Positions 8,175 through 17,421 of a stretch of 64,000 nucleotides of DNA are shown here, in pieces; within the stretch, counting starts at the first letter, position 1, and the number at the start of each line of letters is the position of its first letter. The DNA lies in contig NZ_JBHJMR010000006.1 of assembly GCF_042310355.1 (NCBI RefSeq), forward strand, positions 124,001 through 188,000, written 5' to 3'. The notes under the pieces are model-generated. The model was not told where the DNA came from. It saw only the letters and a list, made by a program, of their open reading frames with translations, and made no database searches. The DNA comes from Wenzhouxiangella sp042310355 (lineage in GTDB: Bacteria > Pseudomonadota > Gammaproteobacteria > Xanthomonadales > Wenzhouxiangellaceae). A program made the position numbers and the translations under genes.

Positions 8175-9629
8175 TCAGAATCCGCAGCGACCAGAACCCG
8201 GGGGATTGGTCAAGCGCTCGAGTGCCTGGGTCTGGGTACCGTGGATCCCGCTGATGTCGGCGGTGGCCTCGCTGCAGCTGTCGAAAGTCAGGAGAAGCTC
8301 GCCCCAGTACTCAAAGGATTCGGGATCGGTTGGCGCGTTGAATGAACCGGATGGGCTGTAGAGCAGATCGTACGCAACGGTTTCGCCGCGAGCGAAGCCG
8401 GAGGCGCCCGCTTCGGTCACCAGCCACAACGGCTCACCGTTGTCGCCAGCGCCGTAGAAGTAGCCGAACAGGCCGTCGGCGGTAGCCAGGAAGTTCCAGC
8501 CCTGCCCGGCTGAATCCGGCTCGTACCATGCGCCTGCCAGATCGGCATGGGACGCCACGTCGAACTCGACCAGCATGGTCATGTCCGGGTTTTCGGGGTC
8601 CGGCTGCATGGGATTGGGCACCTCGGCCACCCATGCATACCGGCCGGGCGTCAGGTTGACATGCATGTAGGCCGTGAGGGGATAGGTTTCCCCGGCGGCT
8701 TCGTTGGCGAACAGCGTGTCCACGCCGCCCAGGAAAGCGCGCGGCCCCGGATCCTGGAAAGTGGATACGAGCGCACCGCGATCGGCGTAGAAGCCATCTT
8801 CTGCGACATCGAGATAGTTGATCCAGGTGTTGACGTCCTCGACCGACGTCGCATCGTCGAGACGGATGAGGTGGACGTCGTGGCCGATACCGTGACCATA
8901 GACGATATTGTCCTCGAACGTCACCGAAACGGTGTGCAGCCCCGGTTGAATGTCCTCGGTTTCAGTCACGATGCCGGACGTCGAGGAGATGGACAGCGCC
9001 AGGTCCGCGCTCGGTTCCGGAGCATCGCCGGGATCGTCGGTCACGACCAGCTTGGCCAGCATGCCGTGCTCGTTGTGAAAGGTGCCGCTGCCGTCCATGA
9101 CGTAGCATTCGAGAATATAGCTGCCCGGTTCGAGGTACTGGGTCGTCCAACCTGTGCGCGCGGCGTCGAGAAATCCGGGGCCTCCGCTGGGTACGACCTC
9201 TCCCCACCACTCCGGCAGACCGGCACCGAGGTTGCCGAAGAACTCGTTGACGTCGATTTCGCCGGCAAAGAACGGGTCCCAGGCGTCCTGGAACGCCTTG
9301 GGCGTGAGCTCGGCGTATTCCTCGACAGTCAGGTCGGCCTGGTCGTCCGGCAGACGAAACATGTAGACGAAGTGCAGCACGGCGGTCTCGTTGACCTGCT
9401 TGAGGGTGGTCCATCCAGCCGGTATCTCGGTTCGCGACAAATCGAAAACCAGGCGGTGTCCGCCGTCCTCGCCGGCCTCGCGGCGCGACACGATTTCGAC
9501 CATATTGTCTCGCTCGAACCCGAACAGATGCTCGGCCTGATCGGGATCGGCGGCATGAAGTGGGGAACCGGAACTGGTGATCCCGGCCAGGAACAACAGG
9601 GAAAAGCTGAAGTGAATGATGACACGCAT
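8175..9629 (-). CDS. Secreted protein of unknown function
   Basis: 484 residues. A signal peptide (MRVIIHFSFSLLFLAG...LHAAD) follows a near-perfect AAGGAGG ribosome site. The middle has beta-rich segments; ECYVMDGSGTFHNEHGMLAK looks like a metal-site or lectin-type strand pair, but I cannot assign it. The last 120 residues contain AGAWYEPDSAGQGWNFL and GEPLWLVTEAGA. This motif (G-x-W-Y/W-x-P-x-x-x-G-x-G-W/F, then p-x-W-L) is a small domain repeatedly seen in secreted proteins of related Gammaproteobacteria. It diverges from the CadC-like regulator across 177 bp that carry a triple direct repeat, so it may be that regulator's target. Confidence 0.75.
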   Translation of the reverse strand: MRVIIHFSFSLLFLAGITSSGSPLHAADPDQAEHLFGFERDNMVEIVSRREAGEDGGHRLVFDLSRTEIPAGWTTLKQVNETAVLHFVYMFRLPDDQADLTVEEYAELTPKAFQDAWDPFFAGEIDVNEFFGNLGAGLPEWWGEVVPSGGPGFLDAARTGWTTQYLEPGSYILECYVMDGSGTFHNEHGMLAKLVVTDDPGDAPEPSADLALSISSTSGIVTETEDIQPGLHTVSVTFEDNIVYGHGIGHDVHLIRLDDATSVEDVNTWINYLDVAEDGFYADRGALVSTFQDPGPRAFLGGVDTLFANEAAGETYPLTAYMHVNLTPGRYAWVAEVPNPMQPDPENPDMTMLVEFDVASHADLAGAWYEPDSAGQGWNFLATADGLFGYFYGAGDNGEPLWLVTEAGASGFARGETVAYDLLYSPSGSFNAPTDPESFEYWGELLLTFDSCSEATADISGIHGTQTQALERLTNPPGSGRCGF

Positions 9630-9806
9630 GAAAGCCTCCTTTGGGAAGAATCGGAAATGGAGCCCGTCGGATCGACCGACGAGTGGATGTTGCCGCGCGC
9701 CTTGCCGACACTCCTGAGAAGAACCTGAGAATTTCCTGAGCAAAACCCCGTTATGGGGCAGAATGGGCCTATTGGGCTCGACCCACAGTCGGGAGGGAAG
9801 CGTTCG
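9630..9806. promoter_or_regulatory. Divergent control region with three 11-bp-phased direct repeats
   Basis: CCTGAGAA at 9713-9720, CCTGAGAA at 9724-9731 and CCTGAGC at 9735-9741 repeat at exactly 11-bp intervals. This is the arrangement expected for winged-helix (OmpR/CadC-type) regulators, which bind head to tail on one face of the helix. A short palindrome CGTCGG/CCGACG lies at 9665-9681. The spacer separates the secreted protein (minus) from the CadC-like regulator (plus). Binding is inferred, not shown. Confidence 0.5.
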
Positions 9807-11657
9807 ATGAATTCGTCTGAGGGGTTTCGACTGGGGGAGTGGCAGGTCGAGCCTGCGGCCAATCGGCTGACCGGTCCCGACGGGGCGGTCTCGATCAACA
9901 CGCGATCCATGGACGTCCTGTGCTGCCTGGCCGAGCATGCCGGCGAAGTCGTCAGCCGCGACGATTTCGCCGGCGCGGTTTGGCAAGAGCGCGTCGTCAC
10001 CGACGATGCCCTGACATGGTGCATATCCGAGCTGCGTCGCAAGCTCGGTGACTCGGCTGCCTCCCCCCGCTACATCGAGACCATTCCCACGCGCGGGTAT
10101 CGGCTGATAGCACCGGTCGAACGAAGCGACAGCCATGACCGCGCGGAGCCACCTGTCCGGTTTCGGCGACGAGCGAACCGCTGGCGCCGTGCCGGGTGGC
10201 TGTGGGCCGGAATCGCCGGGCTCGGGCTCGCGGCCTGGCTATCGCTCGATAGCGGACAGTCGCCGCCGGTCTCAATCCAGTCACCGGCCGGCATGGCCGT
10301 GCTGCCGCTGACGAATATTACAAATCCCGATTCGGGTTTTCCGCTGGCCGAGGGGCTCCACCAGGACTTGCTCACACGCCTTTCGGGCATTCCGGCGCTG
10401 CGCGTGATCTCGGCCACCTCGATGCGGCGGTACCGGCAAACCGACAAGAGCATTCCCGAGATAGCGGCGGAACTGGACGTTGAATGGGTCGTGGAAGGCA
10501 CCGTCCAGCAATGGGACGAGCGCTTCCGGGTCAGCGTGCAGTTGATCGACGCCGCCCGCGATAGCCATCGCTGGGCGCGCAACTACGAGGGCGAATTGAC
10601 AGCAGCACGGCTGTTCGAGGCGCAGGCTGAAATCATCGACGACATCGCCGAATCGGTCGAGGCCGCCCTGGCGCCCGAACCCCCTCTGGTCCGATTGCCC
10701 ACCCAGAGCCTGGAGGCTTACGCCCTCACGGTCCGCGCCAACACGTTGCTCAGGCAGCGCAGCGAGAGCACCATGCGCCAGGCCGGCTCGCTTTACCAGC
10801 GGGCCACGGAACTCGATCCCGAATACGCGGCCGCCTGGGCGCGACGCGGCGAGACCCTGTTCTTGCTGCACTATTACGGCCACGAAACCGAAGACGTCTC
10901 GCTGATCGAAGCGCGCCAGATGGCACAAAGGGCGCTTTCCCTCGATCCGGAACTGGCCTTTGCGATGCTGGTCGAGGGGCTGGTTGCCATGCGACTGGAG
11001 CATGATCTCCCAAAGGCCCTTTCGCTCGTGCACAGCGCCTGGGAACGTCAGCCCGGGGCAGCCGTCGGATGGCTTGCCTGGATGGAGGCAGTTGGCGGCA
11101 ATCTTCCGCGCGGGCTGGAACTGACCCGCCGGCAGATTCAGAGCACGCCCTTCTCGCCCGGCGTGCACTATTCGCTGGGAATACTGACCCTTTGCGCCGG
11201 CGATGTAGACGAGGCTCTAGCCCTGGCCGAGCGCGCCCTCGAACTGTCTCCGGCCTATGTCGCCTCCTGGAGCCTGAAAGGACAGGCGCTACTGCTACAA
11301 GGACGGGTCGGCCCGGCTGCAAACGCCTTCGAAGAAGCGCTGACCCTGTCGGGACGCCGCGCCGAAGCGCTCGATCTGGCCTGGCTGGCGCTGGCCCGGT
11401 CAAGGGCCGGTGACCCGATCGAGTCACTGGCCGCGGACGTCATGGCGAGCGAGGATGGGTTGGCAAAGGCCCTGATCAACCTGGCACTGGACAAACCGGA
11501 AGCCGCCGTGGATTCGCTGCGGCAGCCGGAATGGGACGATATGGGCTCTCTGATGGTTCGCTATCATCCGATTTTGGAACCGTTGCGTTCCCTCGACGAG
11601 TTTGGAAGCGTCGTGGAGCGCATCGAGGTGCAGTTGGGCATGAACGGCGTCGATTGA
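9807..11657 (+). CDS. CadC-like transmembrane winged-helix regulator with TPR domain
   Basis: 616 residues. The N-terminal OmpR/PhoB-type winged helix (about 8-105) shows FRLGEWQVEPAANRLTG, SRDDFAGAVWQERVVTDDAL and PRYIETIPTRGYRLI. A basic linker precedes one membrane helix (GWLWAGIAGLGLAAWLSL, about 130-148). A periplasmic FlgO/adenylate-cyclase-associated-like domain follows (MAVLPLTNIT...GLHQDLLTRLSGIPALRVIS), then several TPRs to the C-terminus (ALSLDPELAFAML, ALELSPAYVASWSLKGQALL). The one-component design senses in the periplasm and binds DNA in the cytoplasm. The start at 9807 has GGGAGGGAAG just upstream. The 11-bp-spaced repeats in front of the gene are the obvious candidate operator. 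The ligand is unknown. Confidence 0.88.
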   Translation: MNSSEGFRLGEWQVEPAANRLTGPDGAVSINTRSMDVLCCLAEHAGEVVSRDDFAGAVWQERVVTDDALTWCISELRRKLGDSAASPRYIETIPTRGYRLIAPVERSDSHDRAEPPVRFRRRANRWRRAGWLWAGIAGLGLAAWLSLDSGQSPPVSIQSPAGMAVLPLTNITNPDSGFPLAEGLHQDLLTRLSGIPALRVISATSMRRYRQTDKSIPEIAAELDVEWVVEGTVQQWDERFRVSVQLIDAARDSHRWARNYEGELTAARLFEAQAEIIDDIAESVEAALAPEPPLVRLPTQSLEAYALTVRANTLLRQRSESTMRQAGSLYQRATELDPEYAAAWARRGETLFLLHYYGHETEDVSLIEARQMAQRALSLDPELAFAMLVEGLVAMRLEHDLPKALSLVHSAWERQPGAAVGWLAWMEAVGGNLPRGLELTRRQIQSTPFSPGVHYSLGILTLCAGDVDEALALAERALELSPAYVASWSLKGQALLLQGRVGPAANAFEEALTLSGRRAEALDLAWLALARSRAGDPIESLAADVMASEDGLAKALINLALDKPEAAVDSLRQPEWDDMGSLMVRYHPILEPLRSLDEFGSVVERIEVQLGMNGVD

Positions 11658-11692
11658 ATTGCCGGTGCCAGAACAGGAAACCAGCACCGGAA

Positions 11693-11768
11693 ACCAGGAC
11701 ACCCACGATCTGCCAGGCTCAATGCCGTCATGCCTCAGGAAAATCCCTACAGATCGAGGGTGTCCCGA
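11693..11768. repeat. Short REP inverted pair (hairpin)
   Basis: GGACACCCACGATCTG at 11697-11712 and CAGATCGAGGGTGTCC at 11750-11765 are inverted copies with one mismatch, enclosing 37 bases. This is the compact form of the dispersed repeat, able to fold into a long hairpin. It lies between two genes on the plus strand and might also act in mRNA 3'-end stability. Confidence 0.8.
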
Positions 11769-11869
11769 TTCTTCCCCATCTCGATGTCAGGCCAACGAAA
11801 TGGCCAGTTTTTCTGGCGGATCCCGAATGGCACGGATAGCAAGCCCGGATTCGTCAAGGAGCCCCATCG

Positions 11870-13114
11870 ATGTCGAGATTCATCCCTCTTATCAGCTCTC
11901 TCATTGCGTGCCTGTTTGCCATATCGGCCTCGGCGCAGGTCGATCCCGGTGCAGGCGGCGGGGAGCCCCGCAAGGTGTTCATCACTTCGGTCAGCGGCAC
12001 TGCAGACTTGAGCACGTGGCCTGATGCGAACGGCGCGACCGGCATTGCGGCGGGAGATTCCATCTGTCAGAGCCGGGCCGCCGCCGCCAATTTGCCGAGC
12101 CCCGGCAACTATATCGCCTGGCTTTCCAACAGCGAAGACGACGCCTACTGCCGCCTGCACTCGCTCTCGGGGAAGCGTGACAACAATTGTGGGCAGGTCG
12201 AACTGCCATCAGATGCCGGTCCCTGGGTTCGAACCGACGGCAGTCCGTTCGCGGCCGAAGTTGGCTTGGCACTGCTTCCGTCCCAGAACGTCTTTCTGCC
12301 GCCAAAGTTTGATGAGTTCGGAAACGAGGTGCTGGATGAATCGCTTGCTCGCTCGGTCTACACGGGCACCGATGGGCGGGGAGAGCTGAAGAATGACCAA
12401 CAAGATTGTCAGGACTGGGCGAGCGATGACGCCGGATTCATTGGCATTGGCGATGTCTATATGACCGGAACGGGGTGGTCGTCGTTTGGGAGTACGGGTT
12501 GCGGAGGCGTTCGGAAACTGTTCTGCGTTGAGCGCGGTAGCGGCGTGCCGCTGCCTCCCCTTGAGGCCGAAGGTAATCTGGTGTTCGTGACCTCCGTTGC
12601 CGGTAACGGCGACCTCGCCTCGTGGCCCGAGGCCGACTCGGGAACCGTCGGCGTCGAAGCCGGCGACTCGATCTGCAGGAACCTGGCCGGCGCAGCCGGG
12701 CTGGAAAACGCCGGCCTGTTCAAAGCCTGGCTATCGGATTCCAGCGAATCCGCCGACCAACGTCTGCTAGGTGACGGTCCATGGGTGCGTCCGGATGGCG
12801 TGCTGGTCGCCGAGAGCCTTTCGGATCTCACTACGAATCCCCGCAACACCGGGATCGCGGTGACTGAGCAGGGCGACTATTTGGGAAACAATCTGGTCTG
12901 GACAGGGACAAGCGACATCGGTGCGACCGAGCCGAACAACTGCGATGATTGGCGCGATGCCACAACCTCGTTCAACGCTAGACAAGGTTATTCGAATCGT
13001 TCAAGCAGTGGCTGGTCGTCCGGTTTGAGTTCTTCATGCGATGTCCCGAATGCGAGGCTTTATTGTCTGGAAGATGGTCCGGATATTCTATTTGCTGACG
13101 ACTTTGAGCTGTGA
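11870..13114 (+). CDS. Secreted protein with two DUF1554-type lectin-like domains and DDF tail
   Basis: 414 residues. A signal peptide (MSRFIPLISSLIACLFAISASAQ by position 1-23) is followed by two similar domains. Each begins with VFITSVSGT... or VFVTSVAGNGDLASW, followed by GDSICQSRAAAANL or GDSICRNLAGAAGL, then AWLS, GPWVR-x-DG, W-T/S-G-T, a Cys pair and R-L-x-C. This is the pattern of DUF1554/C-type-lectin-like secreted domains. The C-terminus is GPDILFADDFEL, matching the [ILV]-F-x-D-[RD]-F tag. The AAGGAG ribosome site lies 7 bases before the ATG. It is probably exported beyond the inner membrane, with unknown ligand. Confidence 0.8.
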   Translation: MSRFIPLISSLIACLFAISASAQVDPGAGGGEPRKVFITSVSGTADLSTWPDANGATGIAAGDSICQSRAAAANLPSPGNYIAWLSNSEDDAYCRLHSLSGKRDNNCGQVELPSDAGPWVRTDGSPFAAEVGLALLPSQNVFLPPKFDEFGNEVLDESLARSVYTGTDGRGELKNDQQDCQDWASDDAGFIGIGDVYMTGTGWSSFGSTGCGGVRKLFCVERGSGVPLPPLEAEGNLVFVTSVAGNGDLASWPEADSGTVGVEAGDSICRNLAGAAGLENAGLFKAWLSDSSESADQRLLGDGPWVRPDGVLVAESLSDLTTNPRNTGIAVTEQGDYLGNNLVWTGTSDIGATEPNNCDDWRDATTSFNARQGYSNRSSSGWSSGLSSSCDVPNARLYCLEDGPDILFADDFEL

Positions 13115-13124
13115 AGTCTGAACA

Positions 13125-13165
13125 ACCAGGATGCCCACGAAATTCCAGGCTGAATCGACCTCACC
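13125..13165 (+). repeat. REP-like copy
   Basis: CAACCAGGATGCCCACGAAA continues to GGCTGAATCGACCTC, a left-end form of the dispersed repeat and very similar to 8033-8095. It lies directly after the stop codon of the DUF1554-type gene. Confidence 0.55.
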
Positions 13166-13390
13166 GTTGCCGTGCCGAAATCAGAACCCGCGGAAATTGG
13201 GGCCAAGAAAGGCTGCTATCGGGGGTATCGATCAGTCCGATTGTTGCCTGAGCCCGATTTCGCATACGGCAAGGCGCCCGGTGTTCGGCGTCAACTACAT
13301 TGTCCGGTCGGCGACAACTTGAATGGCCACTTCTGCGGGCAGGGTTCGAATAGACAAAGAAGGTCGTCAACACATTTGCAGGGAACAGCC

Positions 13391-15187
13391 GTGATTCGAT
13401 TCAATACGATTGCCTTACTGGCGGCACTTGCTAGCCAGGCCATTTCCGCACAGGCGCCACTGAGCAAGGGTGAGCTGGAGCTCCTGAACAAGGCACGCGA
13501 ACGCAGTTCTGCGTTGCTGGAGGCTGATCGGGGCGGGCCGAGCGAGATCCTTTCTGTGGGCAGTGGCGCAGCCTGCGATTTCAGCTCGCTGGGAGCAGCG
13601 CTTACCGCCGCTCAGTCAAATGCCGAGATTCGGCTGGAAAGCGGCAGCTATAGTGGTCCATTCGTTGCTGGCGACAAAAGCCTCGAGTTGATCGGCGGCT
13701 ACCCGGACTGTTCTTCCAGCCAGCCTTCCGGCCAGTCGATACTGGACGGCAACAACAGCGCAACCGTGTTGACCTTGTTGTCTCAAAACGACTCGACATC
13801 TATCGAACTGGAAAACCTGATCATTCGCAACGGTTCGGGATCAGGGCTGGCTGGTGGTCTTGATATCCGGGGTGGCCTGGTTGTGATTCTACGCAACGTT
13901 TCAATACGATCAAGTGCGACCGCCTCAAACGGTGGCGGTATGCGCGTTGCCCATTCAACCGATACCAGCGGTGCGGTCGTTCTCATGCTGGATCAAAGCT
14001 CGATCGGCCAGAACAGTGCAACTGACAATGGCGGTGGCATGGCCTGTATTGGGGATGGCGGCGCGCAGCACATTGTCATTTTTGACTCCGGACTGATCGG
14101 CAACAACGATGCGGGGGAAAACGGTGGCGGTGTCTATGCCAGCAACTGCGCCTTTGTCAGTCTGGCTGGCGGTTTCCTTCAGGGCATCGTCGGCAACAGT
14201 GCTACAAGAGGTGGCGGCCTGTACGGCACCAACAACAGTCAGATGACCCTGGATGGCACAGCGCCCGGTTTTATCACGCCCGGAGATCCGTTCTCATCGG
14301 CCAATCTGATTGGGAACGATGCCAACATGGGAATCAGTGCGGTCTATATTACTGGTTCCGACAGTCGGTTTCGGGCAGTCGATTCCGATATCGCCCAACA
14401 CGATGGCTTTGTTATCCTGGCAGAAGATGGTGCCGAAGTGGTCATCGAGCGAGGCCCCGATACCGACTGCCGGCGATACGAGTCTTCACTCAGCCCGGCC
14501 CCCTGTTCCCGTCTGCGCGACAACACAGGCAGACTCATTCGTGTTGAGGGTGAGAGCACCAGCGTCAGAATCACCCAGACTTTCGTCCAACATTACACGC
14601 CACAGAGTTCGTTTGTCATCCCGGTTTTTGAATTGGACGGATTCGATGTGCAAACCGGGCAACATACTATGGAGCTTGAAGGCGTGGTCATGGATGTCAA
14701 CTTGAACGGCCAACCACTCTTCTGGACCAGTGGGAATTCGGAGGTCAACATGGCCTGGTCTACAATCAATGGAACAAGCAACGATCGCCCCGATGATGTT
14801 CCAAGGTTCCCAGTGTTTTTTGGGGCAAGTACAACAAATGTTCGTTCTTCCCTGATCTGGATCCCTGATACCGAACTGGCCAGTTCCAACAGCCCGTTGG
14901 ATTTAGACTGTACTATCGCCAGCGAGCTCGACAGCGTCAGCCAGTCAACGCGGAGCGTGGTAGCTGATCCAATGTTTCTGGACCCGGAAAACGGCGATTT
15001 CCACCTTCACCCCGACTCACCGGCTGTCGACTTCTGCGACGACAGCGTCTCTCAGCCACAGTATGCGGATATGGACAACGAGACCCGTGGCATCCCCAAT
15101 AGCGCCGCTGGTGTTTCGACCCCATTTGATATCGGCGCTGACGAAATGCTCGATCGGATCTTTGCTGATCGATTTCAATCACCTTGA
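13391..15187 (+). CDS. Secreted right-handed beta-helix protein with DRF tail
   Basis: 598 residues, GTG start with GCAGGGAA just upstream. The signal peptide is VIRFNTIALLAALASQAISA. The body is a parallel beta-helix: repeated IRNGSGSGLAGGLDI, ASNGGGMRV, SATDNGGGMACIGDGG and GENGGGVYASNC turns. It ends with the usual closing motif of such proteins, DPENGDFHLHPDSPAVDF. The final residues are LDRIFADRFQSP, the shared tag. Beta-helices of this type occur in polysaccharide-active enzymes and in adhesins; no catalytic residues can be assigned here. A 256-bp gap with a REP-like copy precedes it. Confidence 0.8.
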   Translation: MIRFNTIALLAALASQAISAQAPLSKGELELLNKARERSSALLEADRGGPSEILSVGSGAACDFSSLGAALTAAQSNAEIRLESGSYSGPFVAGDKSLELIGGYPDCSSSQPSGQSILDGNNSATVLTLLSQNDSTSIELENLIIRNGSGSGLAGGLDIRGGLVVILRNVSIRSSATASNGGGMRVAHSTDTSGAVVLMLDQSSIGQNSATDNGGGMACIGDGGAQHIVIFDSGLIGNNDAGENGGGVYASNCAFVSLAGGFLQGIVGNSATRGGGLYGTNNSQMTLDGTAPGFITPGDPFSSANLIGNDANMGISAVYITGSDSRFRAVDSDIAQHDGFVILAEDGAEVVIERGPDTDCRRYESSLSPAPCSRLRDNTGRLIRVEGESTSVRITQTFVQHYTPQSSFVIPVFELDGFDVQTGQHTMELEGVVMDVNLNGQPLFWTSGNSEVNMAWSTINGTSNDRPDDVPRFPVFFGASTTNVRSSLIWIPDTELASSNSPLDLDCTIASELDSVSQSTRSVVADPMFLDPENGDFHLHPDSPAVDFCDDSVSQPQYADMDNETRGIPNSAAGVSTPFDIGADEMLDRIFADRFQSP

Positions 15188-15220
15188 GCTGTAAAACTGA
15201 AAGACCAGGAAAGACCCGGA

Positions 15221-15282
15221 AAGACCCGGACACACACGATTTTTTCCGAAATCGATGAGATCCGGGACCGGGGAGTGGTACG
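15221..15282 (+). repeat. REP-like copy sharing a distinct right part with 18873-18955
   Basis: CGGACACACACGATTTTTTC, then TCGATGAGATCCGGG, CCGGGGAGTGGTAC. The second part recurs at 18926-18953 (TCGATGAGATCCGGGCCCGG), so these two copies form a sub-family. Confidence 0.55.
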
Positions 15283-15335
15283 TCCATGAGATGTGCCTCG
15301 GCCAGGATCGCACCGGATTGCACATGCGATTCCAT

Positions 15336-16667
15336 TCAGTATACCGACATCGAATCACGGAATAGCGCCCGGAGCGCGGAGCGGGGCATATCGATTGGTG
15401 CGTTCACCAACAGCCTTTGCTGCGCGTATGCGCCTTCGACGAGATCGTCGAGGTGCGACTCGCTAAAGCCGAGCGCGCCTATTCCGTCGGGCATTCCGCA
15501 GGACCTCATGAGTTCGGCAAGGCGTGAGGAGAGGATGGTGCCGGCATCGTCAGGCGTAGCCTCTTTGGTTTCAGCTCCGAGCAACCCGGCTGCCTGCAAA
15601 TGTCGTTGGGGAGCAGACGCCGCGGTATATCGGAATACCGCTGGAGCCGATACGACCACTGACATTCCATGGGGGACGAGCGGCTTGTTCGTTGGATAAT
15701 CCTCGATGGCGCATTCCTCGATCTGACCGGCGATTGCGTAGGACATCCCGTGGGGCACGTGCACACCGCAATTGCCGAAGGCGATCCCTGCCAGCGTCGA
15801 CGCCCACATCAGTTCTGCCCGGGCATCCGCATCCGAGGCGTCATTCACTCCTCGGATCATGTACTTGCCAAGCAACCGAAGTGCTTCGCGACACCCCATA
15901 TCGCTCCATGGGTTCGCGCCCTGGCTGGCTGGTCGATGAACGGGGTGGTCGACTCGATCACGCGAGGTGTACGGCCGCGCGGTATAGGACTCGAGGGCAT
16001 GGCAAAGCACGTCGAAGGCACAGCACGCAGCCACCATCCGCGGCAGGTGGGCGGTGCAATCGGGATCGACAAGCGCCTGCGACGGTCGAATATGCGCAGA
16101 CGCGATTCCGGACTTCACATCGAGCGAGACGATGTCGCAGATCGCGATCCCCGTCGCTTCGCTACCCGTTCCGGCCGTCGTGGGGCAGGCGATATGCGGT
16201 GCGATCGGGCCCTCGATGGGCTCCGCATCGCCGATTGGCGCATTGATATAGCCCAGGATTTCGTCCGCCAAGGTGTCCCGCTCGAGCGGGTGGGTCGCAA
16301 GGAGGTTTGCGATTTTGCAGGTATCGATAACCGAGCCCCCGCCCAGCGAAATATAGCCGTCGAACGTGCCATCCCGAGCGAATCTCGCAGCTTCCGCGAA
16401 CGACTCATCGGTGGGTTCGACCAGGCACTCGTCGTATACCGCGACGTCCAGCCCCGCCTGCTTGAGCGAATCTCGCACGGTGCGCAGCATCGGCAGATCG
16501 GCGACCATCGGGTCCGTGTAGACGGCGACACGGGACATGCCGAGCGACCGCGCCCGAGGGCCGACCTCGCGGAGGCTGCCGGGACCGAAGGTGACCATTG
16601 GCGGATCAATGGTAAAGGCGCTTTCGCCTTCCTCCGAAATCAGCGTGTGATACTGACAGCATCCCAT
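15336..16667 (-). CDS. Hydroxyacid-oxoacid transhydrogenase (ADHFE1-type iron alcohol dehydrogenase)
   Basis: 443 residues of the iron-containing alcohol dehydrogenase superfamily. The details fit the HOT/ADHFE1 branch: VEPTDESFAEAARFA, SLGGGSVIDTCKIANLLA, YINAPIGDAEPI, CPTTAGTGSEATGIAI, GFDVLCHALESYT-like FDVLCHALESYTARPY, NPWSDMGCREALRLLGKYM, and HVPHGMSYAI with NKPLVPHGMSVVVSAPAVF. In animals this enzyme couples 4-hydroxybutyrate oxidation to 2-oxoglutarate reduction. The His residues of CHALE and HVPHG are the expected metal ligands. GGAGGAAAG lies six bases before the ATG. The thioesterase gene is upstream on the same strand, suggesting a hydroxyacid or acyl-CoA route. Confidence 0.85.
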   Translation of the reverse strand: MGCCQYHTLISEEGESAFTIDPPMVTFGPGSLREVGPRARSLGMSRVAVYTDPMVADLPMLRTVRDSLKQAGLDVAVYDECLVEPTDESFAEAARFARDGTFDGYISLGGGSVIDTCKIANLLATHPLERDTLADEILGYINAPIGDAEPIEGPIAPHIACPTTAGTGSEATGIAICDIVSLDVKSGIASAHIRPSQALVDPDCTAHLPRMVAACCAFDVLCHALESYTARPYTSRDRVDHPVHRPASQGANPWSDMGCREALRLLGKYMIRGVNDASDADARAELMWASTLAGIAFGNCGVHVPHGMSYAIAGQIEECAIEDYPTNKPLVPHGMSVVVSAPAVFRYTAASAPQRHLQAAGLLGAETKEATPDDAGTILSSRLAELMRSCGMPDGIGALGFSESHLDDLVEGAYAQQRLLVNAPIDMPRSALRALFRDSMSVY

Positions 16668-16743
16668 GATCTTTCCTCCGAGATCTTTGGCATTGACACC
16701 CCGTGGATTCTACACGCGAGGAGGGCGGGCATCATGTACCTGG

Positions 16744-17178
16744 TCACTCGTTCGTCATTATGGATTCGAGCGCTACTCGAATGGTGTCGGGAATGGGTAC
16801 GGGTCGCCTCGACTCCCGATCGATATAGACATGCACAAAATGTCCGATGGCCGCGGGTTCGCCCCCGTCTTCGGCGAACAGGGCAATCTGGTAAGTCACA
16901 CTGCTGCGGCCGAGCTTCGTCACGCGGATGCCCGCTTGCACCATTCCGGGAAACGTGAGCTCCTTCTTGAATTCGCACCGGGTTTCCACGACAACGCCGA
17001 TGACGGGCGCATGGTGTATGTCCAGGCCGCCTTCCTCGATCAGGTGGGTGTTCACTGCGGTGTCGAAGAAAGAGTAGTAAACGACATTGTTTACATGTCC
17101 GTAGACATCGTTGTCACGCCACCTTGTTGGTATTCTTGCAATGTAGGGGAACGCGTCGATCTGGATCGAATTGCCCAT
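16744..17178 (-). CDS. Hotdog-fold acyl-CoA thioesterase (4HBT family)
   Basis: 144 residues, the usual size for the family. RWRDNDVYGHVNNVVYYSFF is the classic 4-hydroxybenzoyl-CoA thioesterase motif, with the catalytic Asp in the D-x-x-G-H-V-N-N segment. A long central helix and the strands CEFKKELTFPG, VRVTKLGRSSVTYQIALF-like and HFVHVYIDRESRRPVPIP complete a hotdog. It probably hydrolyses a short or aryl acyl-CoA in the cytoplasm. The transhydrogenase gene follows after 76 bp on the same strand, and both may serve the same catabolic step. The ribosome site GGAGCTC precedes the ATG. Confidence 0.88.
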   Translation of the reverse strand: MGNSIQIDAFPYIARIPTRWRDNDVYGHVNNVVYYSFFDTAVNTHLIEEGGLDIHHAPVIGVVVETRCEFKKELTFPGMVQAGIRVTKLGRSSVTYQIALFAEDGGEPAAIGHFVHVYIDRESRRPVPIPDTIRVALESIMTNE

Positions 17179-17421
17179 GGCAGAGCTCCATCGAGATGTG
17201 AATGTCCTCGTGCATGATGCACCGTGCGAGCCTCATCGTTCAAGGTTCTACTCGATGCCTACATCTGACCCTCGATCGACGATCCCAGGTGCAAGATAAT
17301 TGAGTTCAACATCACAGATATTGCGGGTTGTCAGGTCCCGATTTCGCAGCGACGGATGAAATGCAGCGTAAGAAGTCGTGATCCCGGTCGTCTCCACTCA
17401 TGAAACCCCACGGAGACGACA

